A DNA stretch of 64,000 nt from DASWJZ01 sp963814905 (lineage in GTDB: Bacteria; Pseudomonadota; Alphaproteobacteria; Rhizobiales; Afifellaceae). Location of the stretch: positions 434,001 to 498,000 of the forward strand of contig CAWFEM010000013.1 in the NCBI GenBank assembly GCA_963814905.1, given 5' to 3'. Shown one piece after another: positions 51,853-60,289 of this stretch. The position numbers and the translations under genes were made by a program. Numbering within the stretch: position 1 is the first letter of the stretch; each line of letters starts with the position of its first letter. The notes under the pieces were generated by a model, which saw only the letters and a program-made list of their open reading frames with translations, had not been told where the DNA came from and ran no database searches.

Positions 51853-51936
51853 ATGACCTTCATCAAGCCTCTTAATTTGGTTGCCGTTTGTGCTGCGTTT
51901 ATTTTCCTCGGAGCGATCATCTTCGGGGTTCTTTGA
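51853..51936 (+). CDS. 27-residue hydrophobic membrane peptide
   Basis: ATG 51853 has GGAGG upstream. The peptide is MTFIKPLNLVAVCAAFIFLG followed by AIIFGVL: a short basic start and a single membrane helix. I recall similar peptides elsewhere in Rhizobiales without a known role. It lies in an otherwise empty 390-bp gap and is followed 12 bases later by the convergent metF stop. Confidence 0.6.
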   Translation: MTFIKPLNLVAVCAAFIFLGAIIFGVL

Positions 51937-51948
51937 GGAGGCGCCGCC

Positions 51949-52851
51949 TTAGGCGGCGCAGGCGGCGGCACCAGTTTTCTCACACGCAAGGCCGAGCACG
52001 CGGCAGACCGATTCGGTCAGCTCCGCGCGGTTCAACGTGTAGATGTGAAAGGCGTCGACGCCGCGCCGGATGAGGTCGGCGATCTGCTCGCTGGCGACGG
52101 CGGACGCGACAAGACTGTGCGTCTCGGAATCCGAATCGAGATCTGCGAAGCGCTGCGACAGCCAGTCCGGAATCGTCGCGCCGCATCGCGATGCAAAATC
52201 GCGCACCGATGGAAAGCGATGGATCGGCATGATGCCCGGCACGATCGGGATTGAGATGCCGGCGACGTGCAGGCGGTCGCGATAGGCTTCGAAGCAATCG
52301 TTGTCGAAAAAGAACTGTGTGATGGCGCAGTCGGCGCCCGCGTCGATCTTGCGTTTAAGGACGGCGATCTCGGTATCCCAGTCGGGGCTGTGCGGATGCC
52401 GCTCCGGATAGGCGGAGACGGAAACCTCCGCCGCGCCCGCGCGCTTCAGTGCGGCAACCAACTCGGCGGTATCGCGATAGCCGGCCGGATGCGGGAGATA
52501 GCGCTCCGACAGTCCGCCCGGCGGATCGCCACGCAACGCCACGAATCGATCGATGCCGAGCGAGCGAAACCAGTCGATTGCCTGCGCGACGGCATCCTTG
52601 CTCGCCCCGGCGCACGTGATGTGGGCGGCGGTGGCGAGGCCATGATCCTGCATGCGCCCGACCGTCCCGAGCGAGCGCTCCTGCGACGAGCCGCCGGCAC
52701 CATAGGTGACGGAGACGTAGCTTGGCTTGAACCGAGCGAGCCGGCGAACGGTCTGCTCGAGGGTCGTCGTCTGCGCTTCCGTCTTCGGCGGAAAAAACTC
52801 GAACGAGACCGCTGGCAGCCGTGCTGCGACGTTCGCCTCCGGCCCGCTCAT
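51949..52851 (-). CDS. metF: 5,10-methylenetetrahydrofolate reductase MetF
   Basis: FAD enzyme that supplies methyltetrahydrofolate for methionine synthesis. The 300-residue TIM barrel begins VSFEFFPPKTEAQTTTLEQT and has FKPSYVSVTYGAGGSSQERS, HITCAGASKDAVAQAIDWF, LRGDPPGG and QFFFDNDCFEAYRD. ATG 52851 overlaps the stop of the upstream SahR-type regulator by four bases; the longer open frame upstream is not conserved. The C-terminus ends GLACEKTGAAACAA. Translation is probably coupled to the regulator. Confidence 0.96.
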   Translation of the reverse strand: MSGPEANVAARLPAVSFEFFPPKTEAQTTTLEQTVRRLARFKPSYVSVTYGAGGSSQERSLGTVGRMQDHGLATAAHITCAGASKDAVAQAIDWFRSLGIDRFVALRGDPPGGLSERYLPHPAGYRDTAELVAALKRAGAAEVSVSAYPERHPHSPDWDTEIAVLKRKIDAGADCAITQFFFDNDCFEAYRDRLHVAGISIPIVPGIMPIHRFPSVRDFASRCGATIPDWLSQRFADLDSDSETHSLVASAVASEQIADLIRRGVDAFHIYTLNRAELTESVCRVLGLACEKTGAAACAA

Positions 52852-53840
52852 AGCCGCGCCTCGGCCTTGCCGCGGTCGGCGCCGGCGGCACGGCGGTCGC
52901 GCGCGGTCCAGACGGTGACGGTAAGACCGCCAGACTCCGCTTCGGGCACCAGGTCTTCGGCGGCGTCGAGCCGCAGTCCCGCGGCGGCGATCCACTGCTT
53001 CATCTGGGCGTGGCTGAATCCGAGCCGCCGATGCGCCTGGGTCTCGCGGAGATGCTCAAGCGCATGCGGTGCGAAATCGACGATCAGGAGCCGCCCGCCC
53101 GCCGAGAGCGCCGCGGCGGCTTCCGCGATCGCCATCGTCGGCTCTTCCAGGAAGTGCAGCACCTGGTGGATCACGACGAGGTCGTAGGCCTCGCGCACGA
53201 CCGGCAGGTTCATCACGTCGCCGAGCCGGACGCGCGCATTCTCGATCGTCGCGCGGTCGAGATTGGCGCGCGCCACCGAAAGCATGGCAGGCGAAAGATC
53301 GATGCCGAGGGCGCGCTCGTAGCGCCCGGCGAAGAGCTCCAACATACGCCCGGTGCCGGTGCCGATATCGAGCATGGCGCGGAACGGCCCCTCGCCTGCC
53401 CGCTCCAGCATCGCCGCCTCGACCTGCCGCTCCGGCACATGCAGCGAGCGGATGGCGTCCCAGCGGCTCGCATGTTCGGCGAAGTAGCGTTCGGCATCGG
53501 CGCGATTCTGCTCGCGCAGCGCCGCCAGGCGCTCGCCGTCGCGTCTGAGCCGCGGATCGGCTGCGTCGAGGCTCTCCACAATCGCCAGCGCCACCGCGCG
53601 CTCCGCATCCTCGTCGGAGAGGCGATAATAGACCCACGACCCTTCCGGGCTGCGCGCCACGAGCCCCGCCTCGGCGAGCACCTTCAGGTGACGGGAGATG
53701 CGGGGCTGCGACTGGCCGAGGATCTCGGTCAGTTCCTTCACCGTCCGCTCGCCGCGCTGCAGGAGCGCAAGGAGACGGATGCGCGTCTCGTCGCCGGCGG
53801 CTTTCAACTGGTTGACGACGAGGTCGACGGAAAGTCCCAT
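52848..53840 (-). CDS. sahR: SahR-type ArsR regulator fused to a SAM-dependent methyltransferase-like domain
   Basis: A 330-residue two-domain protein. Residues about 5-85 form an ArsR winged helix (AAGDETRIRLLALLQRGERT, QSQPRISRHLKVLAEAGLVA). Residues 140-310 form a class I methyltransferase-like fold with the SAM motif AMLDIGTGTGRMLELFAGRY. This architecture and the coupling to metF match the SahR family, which senses S-adenosylhomocysteine and controls the methionine cycle in Proteobacteria. A near-perfect palindrome upstream (53860-53885) is the probable operator, so the operon is likely autoregulated. ATG 53840 is preferred over an upstream TTG. The gene symbol follows family knowledge, not a search. 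Confidence 0.82.
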   Translation of the reverse strand: MGLSVDLVVNQLKAAGDETRIRLLALLQRGERTVKELTEILGQSQPRISRHLKVLAEAGLVARSPEGSWVYYRLSDEDAERAVALAIVESLDAADPRLRRDGERLAALREQNRADAERYFAEHASRWDAIRSLHVPERQVEAAMLERAGEGPFRAMLDIGTGTGRMLELFAGRYERALGIDLSPAMLSVARANLDRATIENARVRLGDVMNLPVVREAYDLVVIHQVLHFLEEPTMAIAEAAAALSAGGRLLIVDFAPHALEHLRETQAHRRLGFSHAQMKQWIAAAGLRLDAAEDLVPEAESGGLTVTVWTARDRRAAGADRGKAEARL

Positions 53841-53859
53841 ATGCGCGCCCAAGCCAAGA

Positions 53860-53885
53860 ACGATATAGAGATATCTTTATATCGT
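53860..53885. promoter_or_regulatory. SahR-type palindromic operator upstream of sahR-metF
   Basis: Two 13-base halves, ACGATATAGAGAT and ATCTTTATATCGT, are reverse complements with one mismatch. The centre AGATATCTTTAT-like pattern resembles the known SahR sites in alphaproteobacteria. It ends 20 bases before the sahR start, so it probably overlaps the promoter or the transcription start. Confidence 0.72.
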
Positions 53886-53960
53886 TACGCGGGCGCGTCA
53901 AGAACGGTGGAGCAGACGCCTCGTCGGTTGGGGATTGAGCTGTTGAGAACAGCGTCGAGA

Positions 53961-54692
53961 CTAGGGCTCGGCCAGCACTCTCACCGGGTCGGCGGCGCTC
54001 AGAACCGTCACCGCGTAGCCGCCGCCGCATTCCGCCGTCAGCAGGCCGACGAGTTCCTCCGCCGCCTTGGCAGGATCGCATCCAGACTCACGGGCGCCAT
54101 TCGCCTGCAGCGTCACGACGGCGCGGCCGGTATCGGTGCGAATCGCGGAGCGCGCGTCCTGCCGCCAGTTCCAGCGCCGGCAAAGCACCTTCTCCGCGTC
54201 GGCGTAGACCACTTCCCCGACCTTGGGCGGATCGGCGAGCGGCCTGCCCTCGGCGTCGAGCGCGCCCATATCGCGGAAGTCGTCGCCCGGCCGCGCGTAG
54301 CGGAACGCAAGATCACCGACGACACGATCGAGGTCGTCGGCGCCGGCCGGCATGACATAGGCGAGCGACACGGCATTGTAGGCGTCGACGAAACCGTTGA
54401 TGGCGGGGAGCGGCGTTCCGGCGAGCGTATTCTTCATCAGCCGCTCGACGGACGAGCGATAGCTCGTCTTCTTGATGCCGAATGCGCGGTAGGCCCGGCG
54501 CCAGGCGGCGACGCCCGGTATCGCGGAGAGGTCGGTTGCGGCGAAGCCCTCACGCGCTTCTGCCTCTGTCCGCGTCACGAAGGCGGAGAGCGCGGGCGAG
54601 CGCGATGCGGGGATGGTGAGCCCGCTCGCCACGACCACCGCGACGACGGTGTCGGGGAAATCTTGTGCCACTTCGGATATGTCGAAACGCAT
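53961..54692 (-). CDS. B3/4 domain protein (tRNA-synthetase editing-domain-like)
   Basis: A 243-residue protein with the B3/4 fold found in the beta subunit of phenylalanyl-tRNA synthetase: AAWRRAYRAFGIKKTSYRSS, VERLMKNTLAGTPLPAINGF, VDAYNAVSLAYVMPAGADDL and a late ALDAEGRPLADPPKVGEVVY. Free-standing B3/4 proteins are thought to deacylate mischarged tRNAs, but function is unproven. ATG 54692 (MRFDISEVAQDFPD) is taken; the frame is open further upstream without family features. Confidence 0.85.
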   Translation of the reverse strand: MRFDISEVAQDFPDTVVAVVVASGLTIPASRSPALSAFVTRTEAEAREGFAATDLSAIPGVAAWRRAYRAFGIKKTSYRSSVERLMKNTLAGTPLPAINGFVDAYNAVSLAYVMPAGADDLDRVVGDLAFRYARPGDDFRDMGALDAEGRPLADPPKVGEVVYADAEKVLCRRWNWRQDARSAIRTDTGRAVVTLQANGARESGCDPAKAAEELVGLLTAECGGGYAVTVLSAADPVRVLAEP

Positions 54693-54761
54693 CGAAAAAC
54701 TCGCCGATTCGCAGGCGACATCCTGGCATGCGAGAGGGAGCGGCGCTAAGCCACGAACGTC

Positions 54762-55262
54762 ATGGAAAAGAACGCACGGCCCGGCGAGATCCGCGCTGAG
54801 ATCGATCCTGCAGCGCTTGCCGGCGATGCAACGCTTGTCTTCATCGGCCGCGCGCACACGCCGTGGACCAGCAGGGACGACTGCCCGAAGAACCTAGCGG
54901 AGGCGCGCGAGCGCGGCGGCGTGGCGTGGATCGAGATCGATCCGCCCTGGCGGCCGGGCCTGCGCGATCTTGCGGCGGGCGACGGCATCGTCGTCATGAC
55001 CTGGATGGACCGCGCGCGCCGCGACCTCGTCGTCCAGTCGCCGCGCCACGGTCCGACGCCACGCGGCGTCTTCTCGCTGCGCTCGCCGGTCAGGCCGAAC
55101 CCGATCGCGCTCCACGCTGTGCGCCTCATCGCCTGCGACCCGGCCGCCGGGCGGCTCGACGTCGACGCGCTCGATTGCCTCGACGGCACGCCGGTTCTCG
55201 ACATCAAGCCCTGGCTCCACCGCGTCGATGTCCTGCCGGAGCCGCAGAAGGGCGGGCGTTAA
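54762..55262 (+). CDS. trmO: tRNA (N6-threonylcarbamoyladenosine(37)-N6)-methyltransferase TrmO
   Basis: TsaA/TrmO-family beta-barrel enzyme of 166 residues that methylates t6A37 in tRNA-Thr. Motifs are VFIGRAHTPWTSRDDCPKN, the loop RHGPTPRGVFSLRSPVRPNP and IALHAVRLIACDP, with DIKPWLHRVDV near the C-terminus, all typical of the family. Start ATG; no strong RBS. Divergent from the B3/4 gene across about 70 bases that should hold both promoters. Confidence 0.9.
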   Translation: MEKNARPGEIRAEIDPAALAGDATLVFIGRAHTPWTSRDDCPKNLAEARERGGVAWIEIDPPWRPGLRDLAAGDGIVVMTWMDRARRDLVVQSPRHGPTPRGVFSLRSPVRPNPIALHAVRLIACDPAAGRLDVDALDCLDGTPVLDIKPWLHRVDVLPEPQKGGR

Positions 55263-55381
55263 CCTTTCGTTAGGCATTGGGCTGGACATCTTGCCGCGGC
55301 GACACGCACAACCGGGAGGCGGTGATTCGAGCGCCCAACCAGGGGGCCATTCGCCCGAAACTGAGCTTCAGGAAGGCCCCG

Positions 55382-55750
55382 ATGGCCGCCTCGCGCGATT
55401 TGAGCCAGAGCGACCTCGATGCGATCCATCAGCTTGAGATGGATCTGAAGCACGTCGCCGCCGATCCGTTGCGCTTTCCCCGCACGACCAAGCTGCTTTC
55501 GGCTGGCGCACCACAGCAGGCCAAGAAGGTGGTGGAGGAAGCGGCCGAGCTCGCCATCGAGGCAGTGCGCAGCGACCGCGAGGCGGCGCTCGCGGAGGCC
55601 GCCGACCTCCTCTACAATTTCGTCGTGTTGCTCGAAGGCCTTGGCATCACCTTCGATACGGTGTGCGGGGAACTGCAGCGCAGGCGGCAGCTCTACGGCA
55701 TCGCCGCCAAGCAGCAGAAGAACGGCGTCCCGCCCCCGAACCTCGCCTGA
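55382..55750 (+). CDS. HisE-like phosphoribosyl-ATP pyrophosphohydrolase family protein
   Basis: A 122-residue all-alpha NTP pyrophosphatase (MazG-like). The metal-binding helix reads KKVVEEAAELAIEAV and the second EAADLLYNFVVLLEGLGITF, the ExxE...ExxD pattern of PRA-PH. No histidine genes are adjacent and the N-terminus differs from HisE, so it may be a paralogue rather than the biosynthetic enzyme. ATG 55382 is used; the frame is open further upstream. Confidence 0.82.
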   Translation: MAASRDLSQSDLDAIHQLEMDLKHVAADPLRFPRTTKLLSAGAPQQAKKVVEEAAELAIEAVRSDREAALAEAADLLYNFVVLLEGLGITFDTVCGELQRRRQLYGIAAKQQKNGVPPPNLA

Positions 55751-55773
55751 TCCGGGCGACGAGCGCGGCTCGG

Positions 55774-56103
55774 CTATTTCAGGCTTTCGATGTAAGCGAC
55801 GATATCGTCGATCTGGCGCCGCGTCAGGCTGATCGGCGGCATCGGCGGATGCGGCGCGGCAAGGAACGCCGGCAGGTTCTCGATCTCCTCGGGCGGTCGC
55901 TTGGCGATGGTCTCGAAGGGGGGCGCCTCGGTCGTCGCACTCGTCTGATCGGGCGAAACGAGATGGCATGACGCGCAGGAACTCTCGGCCAACGCCTTGC
56001 CGGCGGCCGCGTCGCCGGAAACCGCAGCGCGGGCTTCTTTTGCCGGCAAAGCTGCCAGCATGACAATCGCCAGACCTGTCACCACAAGAGAGAAAAACCG
56101 CAT
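55774..56103 (-). CDS. cytochrome c, class I
   Basis: A 109-residue exported monoheme cytochrome. The signal peptide is LVVTGLAIVMLAALPAKEARA, the heme motif CASCHL is near residue 43, and the probable axial methionine is in APHPPMPPISLTRRQIDDIV. The proline-rich loop around the methionine is unusual. No redox enzyme is adjacent, so its partner is unknown. It is unlike the cytochrome at 51227. Confidence 0.9.
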   Translation of the reverse strand: MRFFSLVVTGLAIVMLAALPAKEARAAVSGDAAAGKALAESSCASCHLVSPDQTSATTEAPPFETIAKRPPEEIENLPAFLAAPHPPMPPISLTRRQIDDIVAYIESLK

Positions 56104-56334
56104 GCGAATCCCCTTCTCAGAACCTGTTCCGCTTCCTGCGCGCCCGTAAGAGGCTGATTCGCCAGTCTTTCGACCTGAGGCGCCCGTTTACTGCATTTGT
56201 TTCGTTAACTGCCCTATCGAAGCAACAATTGGGCAACCGCGAAACCATTTTGGCTCTCGCGCGTATGAAGGATGAAGCAATAGTTGGCTACGAAGGAAAT
56301 CAAGAAGGCCCTGCATGGGCTCATGGAGCGTCAA

Positions 56335-56721
56335 ATGGCCAAATACACCAAGACAAAGACGGCGTTTGCAGCGCTTGTCGCGATTGGCCTCACCACTGCG
56401 GCGCAGGCCGGAACCGTTTTCCCGCAAGACCAGGCGAGCTACGCGCGCTGGCGCGTCGATGCAGCGTTCACCCTCGTCGCCGCCATGCCGGTCGTGGACC
56501 CCGTGCGCGTGCCGGTTGCGATGAAGGGCGACCTTCCCGTTCCGCTCGGCTGCGCCGATGTCTCCGGCGACGCGCAGGATGAGTGCATGGACGTCGCCTA
56601 CGAGCCCGACGCGGGGACGGTCATCGTCGAAACGCGCCACGGCAGCACCTCCACGCTGATGCGGATGGTGCCGATGACGGTCGCGGGCGTCACCAGCGAA
56701 CCGATCCTGCAGAGCGAATAG
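56335..56721 (+). CDS. exported protein of unknown function
   Basis: A 128-residue protein with an N-terminal signal peptide (TAFAALVAIGLTTAAQAGTV). The mature part contains DVSGDAQDECMDVAYEPDAG, with an earlier Cys in LGCADV, so one disulfide is possible. An in-frame ATG at 56284 would add 17 residues; I take ATG 56335, preceded by GGAG, because it places the signal peptide correctly. No family recognised. Confidence 0.68.
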   Translation: MAKYTKTKTAFAALVAIGLTTAAQAGTVFPQDQASYARWRVDAAFTLVAAMPVVDPVRVPVAMKGDLPVPLGCADVSGDAQDECMDVAYEPDAGTVIVETRHGSTSTLMRMVPMTVAGVTSEPILQSE

Positions 56722-56915
56722 AATTCCGACGGGCAAAGGCCCGCCGACCCCAACAAAGGGACAGCCGTCGCGGCGTTCCGGCACGATCACCCGCCCCCCT
56801 CTCGTGCCGGCCGCCGCGACGGTTTGTATTTCCGCCCCCTCCCCGGCGTGAGCCGGAATTGCCAATGCCAATCGAAGCGGGCACGTATCGTCCCCAAAAC
56901 CTTGGGAGGACGACG

Positions 56916-57401
56916 ATGCAGCTCGCCGATGCAACGGGCGATACGGCCGAGGAGCGGCTGGCCTCGCTGAAGCTCACCCTGCCGAGTGCAGCCGGCGCCG
57001 TTGCGGCCTACGAGCCCTGGGCGATCGCCAACGGCATTCTCTACACCTCCGGCCAGCTTCCCTGGGTCGACGGCGACCTTCGCTACAAGGGCAAGATCGG
57101 AGCCGACCTCTTACCCGAAGAGGGCTATCGCGCTTGCCAGCTCGCCGCGCTCAACGCCATCGCGCAACTGAAGGCCGCGCTCGGAACACTGGAAAAGGTC
57201 GAGCGCATTCTGCGTATCGAGGGCGTTCTCAACGTCGCTCCCGGCTTCATCGATACGCCGCAGGTTCTGAATGGCGCATCGCATCTCGTGAACGCGGTCT
57301 TCGCGGAACGCGGACGCCACACCCGGATGATCTACACCAACCCCGAAATGCCGCTCGACTGCGCCTGCCTCATCACCTTCTGGGCGCAGGTCGCTCTCTA
57401 A
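56916..57401 (+). CDS. RidA/YjgF family protein
   Basis: A 161-residue trimeric-type RidA relative, longer than canonical RidA. ATG 56916 follows GGGAGG. The family blocks are NGILYTSGQLPWVDGDLRYK, KIGADLLPEEGYRACQLAAL, LKAALGTLEKVERILRIEGV and NAVFAERGRHTRMIY. The arginine of RidA that binds the carboxylate is kept in RHTRM, although the last motif differs from canonical IE(A/V)xA. These proteins deaminate reactive enamines or act on related intermediates; the substrate is unknown here. Confidence 0.9.
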   Translation: MQLADATGDTAEERLASLKLTLPSAAGAVAAYEPWAIANGILYTSGQLPWVDGDLRYKGKIGADLLPEEGYRACQLAALNAIAQLKAALGTLEKVERILRIEGVLNVAPGFIDTPQVLNGASHLVNAVFAERGRHTRMIYTNPEMPLDCACLITFWAQVAL

Positions 57402-57441
57402 CGGCGCTTGACCGTCCGTTATTTAATGCATTTGTTATTTT

Positions 57442-57810
57442 ATGAACCTGCAGACCAGCTCCGGCCCCGAGGCGCTTGCCTGCGTCTTCGCGGCGCTTTC
57501 CGATCCGCATCGCCTGGCGATCTTCGAGCGCCTCACGTCGGAGGGTGAGAAGACCGTCGGGGAGCTCGCCGAGCCCTTCGCCATCTCCGGCCCCGCCATT
57601 TCGCGCCACATCGCCGTCCTGGAGACGGCGGGCCTCATCGAGCGGCGGGTGGAGCGGCAATGGCGCGTCTGTCGCGTGCGCGAGGAAGCGCTCGCCGCCG
57701 TTGAGGATTGGGTGTCGCGCCAGCGCCGCTTCTGGAACGTCTCGTTCGACCGCCTTGAGCGGCATCTGCAAGAACAGCAGCGGGAGAATGGAAGCCCTCG
57801 TAAGCGATGA
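57442..57810 (+). CDS. ArsR-family transcriptional regulator
   Basis: A 122-residue winged-helix regulator: ALSDPHRLAIFERLTSEGEK, the recognition helix region PFAISGPAISRHIAVLETAG and LIERRVERQWRVCRVREEAL. It has no CxC metal site, so it belongs to the non-metal group often fused or adjacent to SRPBCC/AHSA1 proteins; none is next to it here. The 40 bases before the start are very AT-rich (TTATTTAATGCATTTGTTAT) and may be its own operator. Confidence 0.88.
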   Translation: MNLQTSSGPEALACVFAALSDPHRLAIFERLTSEGEKTVGELAEPFAISGPAISRHIAVLETAGLIERRVERQWRVCRVREEALAAVEDWVSRQRRFWNVSFDRLERHLQEQQRENGSPRKR

Positions 57811-57931
57811 TCACATTCTAATGCGCTGATGAAGCTGACGCGGCGCACTTCCCAGGCCCGCACGACCGCGACCTGCACGAGATGAGTTGGAGCTCGTCTC
57901 GGCTCCCAAATGGGAGCCGAACGGGCTTCGC

Positions 57932-58255
57932 CTAGTAATAGCGTCGGCAATAAACCCTGCCGTCGCGCGTGCGGAAACAATCCCGCGGCAGCCGACGGCC
58001 GTAATGGTGCGGCGGGAAGACGAACGGAAAGCCAAAGAAGAACGGCTGAACGTGGTGGCGCCGGTGGTGCCGCCTATGATGCCGATTGTGGTGCCGTTTC
58101 CGATTGCCGACTTTTTCCACCGCATTCCCCGTTGCCGCTTCGATGCCGGCGGACGGCACAATCCGGACCGTCGAGGCCTGGACGGGCGCGCCGACGGAAG
58201 CGGCCGACACGGCGACAATCATTGCGGCGACAAGAATCGAAGCGGGCCGTTGCAT
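57932..58255 (-). CDS. exported His/Arg-rich small protein
   Basis: A 107-residue secreted protein with signal peptide SILVAAMIVAVSAASVGAPV. The mature part contains a striking basic run of alternating His and Arg (RHHNRHHRRHH...), then FFFGFPFVFPP, HHYGRRLPRDC and the end DGRVYCRRYY. Two cysteines could bind metal or form a disulfide. Rhizobiales have many exported proteins of this type with unknown role. The hairpin GGCTCCCA-AA-TGGGAGCC at 57901-57918 lies just after its stop and could serve as terminator. Confidence 0.68.
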   Translation of the reverse strand: MQRPASILVAAMIVAVSAASVGAPVQASTVRIVPSAGIEAATGNAVEKVGNRKRHHNRHHRRHHRRHHVQPFFFGFPFVFPPHHYGRRLPRDCFRTRDGRVYCRRYY

Positions 58256-58420
58256 GGGTTCCTCCTGATCTCGATGTCATGCCGTTTGAGCGCGTTGGAA
58301 TAGAACGCATGAAAAGCTTAGAAAGGCGTGGCTGGCGCGTTCATTTTTTTGCGAGGCTCGATACCCTCGTTGAGGCTTCCCGTCGCGACGCTACACTGTC
58401 GCCGTCACCGGAGGCCCCGC

Positions 58421-59251
58421 ATGATCGCTCTTGCCCGACTCGCCGCGGCGTTCGCCATCCTCACCTGCGCCGCGCCGGCGAGCCTTGCGCAGACGAACGC
58501 GCCGGTGGCGGAGAGCCGCTGCCTGGCGATCGCGCAGGCGCTCCCGAAAATCGTGCCGGTCGCTTATGTCCGTGTGCAGGACGGGCTCGAAGCGCCGGTG
58601 GCGGAAGAGGTGAATATCCGCTTCGTCGGGCACTCGACCTTCCTGATCACCAGCCCGCGCGGCGTCACCATCGCCACCGACTATAACGGCTACGCCGGGC
58701 CGGGCGTCATTCCGCGCGTCGTCACGATGAACCACGCGCATACCTCGCACTTCACAGACCATCCCGATTCGCGCATCGAATACGTGCTGCGCGGCTGGAA
58801 CCCGGCCGGCGGCAAGGCGGAGTACAACCTGCAGGTCGACGACGTGAAGATCCGCAACGTCACGACCGACATCCGCCGCTTCGGGGTGCGCGAGCCGGAC
58901 GGCAACTCGATCTTCATCTTCGAAGTGGCGCAGCTCTGCATCGGCCATCTCGGGCACCTCCACCACGTGCTCGCGCCGGAGGACCTCGGCGTCATCGGTC
59001 AGCTCGACGTCGTCATGGTGCCGGTCGACGGCTCCTTCACGATGGACCAGGGGGCGATGATCGAGACGCTCAAGGTGCTGCGCGCGCGGCTGGTGCTGCC
59101 GATGCACTATTTCGGGGCGGCGACGCTGAACCGGTTCCTCCTGCGGCTCGGCGAGGAATTCGAGGTGGAGCTGTCGAAGACGCCGGAGATCACGGTCTCC
59201 ACGCGCACGCTGCCGGAGAGCCCCAAAGTGCTGGTGCTTCCGGGGTTCTGA
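58421..59251 (+). CDS. exported metallo-beta-lactamase-fold protein
   Basis: A 276-residue protein with a signal peptide (RLAAAFAILTCAAPASLAQ) and an UlaG/RomA-like MBL fold. Motifs are VNIRFVGHSTFLITSPRGV, TMNHAHTSHFTDHPDSR (the HxHxxHxxD-like zinc site here reads NHAHTSHFTDH), HLGHLHHVLAPEDLGVIGQL and VLPMHYFGAATLNRF. An N-terminal segment (CLAIAQALPKIVPVAYVRVQ) precedes the fold. Substrate unknown; periplasmic hydrolase by inference. Confidence 0.87.
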   Translation: MIALARLAAAFAILTCAAPASLAQTNAPVAESRCLAIAQALPKIVPVAYVRVQDGLEAPVAEEVNIRFVGHSTFLITSPRGVTIATDYNGYAGPGVIPRVVTMNHAHTSHFTDHPDSRIEYVLRGWNPAGGKAEYNLQVDDVKIRNVTTDIRRFGVREPDGNSIFIFEVAQLCIGHLGHLHHVLAPEDLGVIGQLDVVMVPVDGSFTMDQGAMIETLKVLRARLVLPMHYFGAATLNRFLLRLGEEFEVELSKTPEITVSTRTLPESPKVLVLPGF

Positions 59252-59270
59252 ACGGGAAGAACAAATCCCT

Positions 59271-59366
59271 CCTGTCGTCATGCCCGGACTTGGATAGCGG
59301 GCATCCATTCCAAATCGCATCTGCAACGGAATGGATTGCCGGGTCGAGCCCGGCAATGACGACAGG
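59271..59366. repeat. Rhizobiales intergenic palindromic repeat
   Basis: Begins CCTGTCGTCATGCCCGG and ends CCGGCAATGACGACAGG. The outer arms form an inverted repeat and inner arms GGAATGGATTGCCGGGTC / CGGGCATCCATTCC also pair. This is the common type of repeat placed between convergent genes in Rhizobiales. It may terminate transcription from both sides. Confidence 0.8.
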
Positions 59367-59388
59367 CGAAGAGATATACGCTGGGCGC

Positions 59389-60129
59389 CTAATCCGCGAG
59401 CAGCCAGGAGACGGAGACCTGCGCCTCGAAGGTGAGCTCGCCGCTCTCGATCGGCACCGGGCTCGCGGCGGCCTCCATGCGCATCATCACGTCGCGGCCG
59501 AGCGGCTGCGGAGCGCGCGTGAAGCCCTCCTCGATGCGGAAGATCGGCCCGAGCGTCACCTTCGCCGCCTCCGAGTAGAGCGTGCTCTTGTCGAGGGCGT
59601 CGCGCATCGCGGCGCGGCGCGCCTGGTCTTCGAGCGGCGCCGGATCGGCGACGCCGAAGGTCGGACCGGAGATGGAGTTCGCGCCGAGCGTCACCACCTT
59701 GTCGAGGATCGTGCCGACGCGGTCGAGCTCGCGCACGCGCACGGTCAGATTGTTGCTGACGCGATAGCCCACGATCTTCGGCTCGAACGGCTCGGAGCCG
59801 TCATAGTCTCGCGGCGGCTGCGAATAGACCGGATCGACGGAGAAGCCCGAGGTCTGCAGGTCGCGCGGCTGAAGGCCGTCCGCCTTCAGCGCCGCGACGA
59901 TGCGGTTCATCGATTCGGTGTTGGTGGTGAGCGCGTCGCGCGCGGCGACCGCCTGGCTGACGACGCCGAGCGTGATCAGCGCCATGTCGGCCTGCGCCCG
60001 CACGCGCCCCTCGCCCGTCACCGAAAGCAGGCGCTCGTGCACCGCCTGGTCCTGCGCCAGAGCGGGCGCGGCGCCCATCGGAACGGCGAGCGCGACCGCC
60101 AAGAACAATGCGCCGAAATGCGTCCTCAT
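59389..60129 (-). CDS. SIMPL (DUF541) domain exported protein
   Basis: A 246-residue protein with a signal peptide (LFLAVALAVPMGAAPALAQ). The SIMPL domain shows LSVTGEGRVRAQADMALITL, GLQPRDLQTSGFSVDPVYSQ, YRVSNNLTVRVRELDRVGTI and AAMRDALDKSTLYSEAAKVT. DUF541 proteins are periplasmic or outer-membrane proteins of unclear function, sometimes linked to stress resistance. ATG 60129 is chosen over an upstream open frame. Confidence 0.92.
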   Translation of the reverse strand: MRTHFGALFLAVALAVPMGAAPALAQDQAVHERLLSVTGEGRVRAQADMALITLGVVSQAVAARDALTTNTESMNRIVAALKADGLQPRDLQTSGFSVDPVYSQPPRDYDGSEPFEPKIVGYRVSNNLTVRVRELDRVGTILDKVVTLGANSISGPTFGVADPAPLEDQARRAAMRDALDKSTLYSEAAKVTLGPIFRIEEGFTRAPQPLGRDVMMRMEAAASPVPIESGELTFEAQVSVSWLLAD

Positions 60130-60289
60130 CTTCAAATCTCCTGCGAGCGCCGCCTCGACCCGGGGTTTCAACCCCCGAATGCGGCAATTGCGAGATTCGG
60201 AGCGCAGGACCAGGCAAGGCGCCACGCTGGGACGCGGGCCACCGTGTGTGGAGTGCGAGCAGGGAGCAGCGACAAGCGGCTTTCGTCCA

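Noticed and set aside
57901..57918. GGCTCCCA-AA-TGGGAGCC as an intrinsic terminator
   Set aside because: A good stem but a two-base loop and no T tract on either strand, so it is mentioned only with the neighbouring gene.
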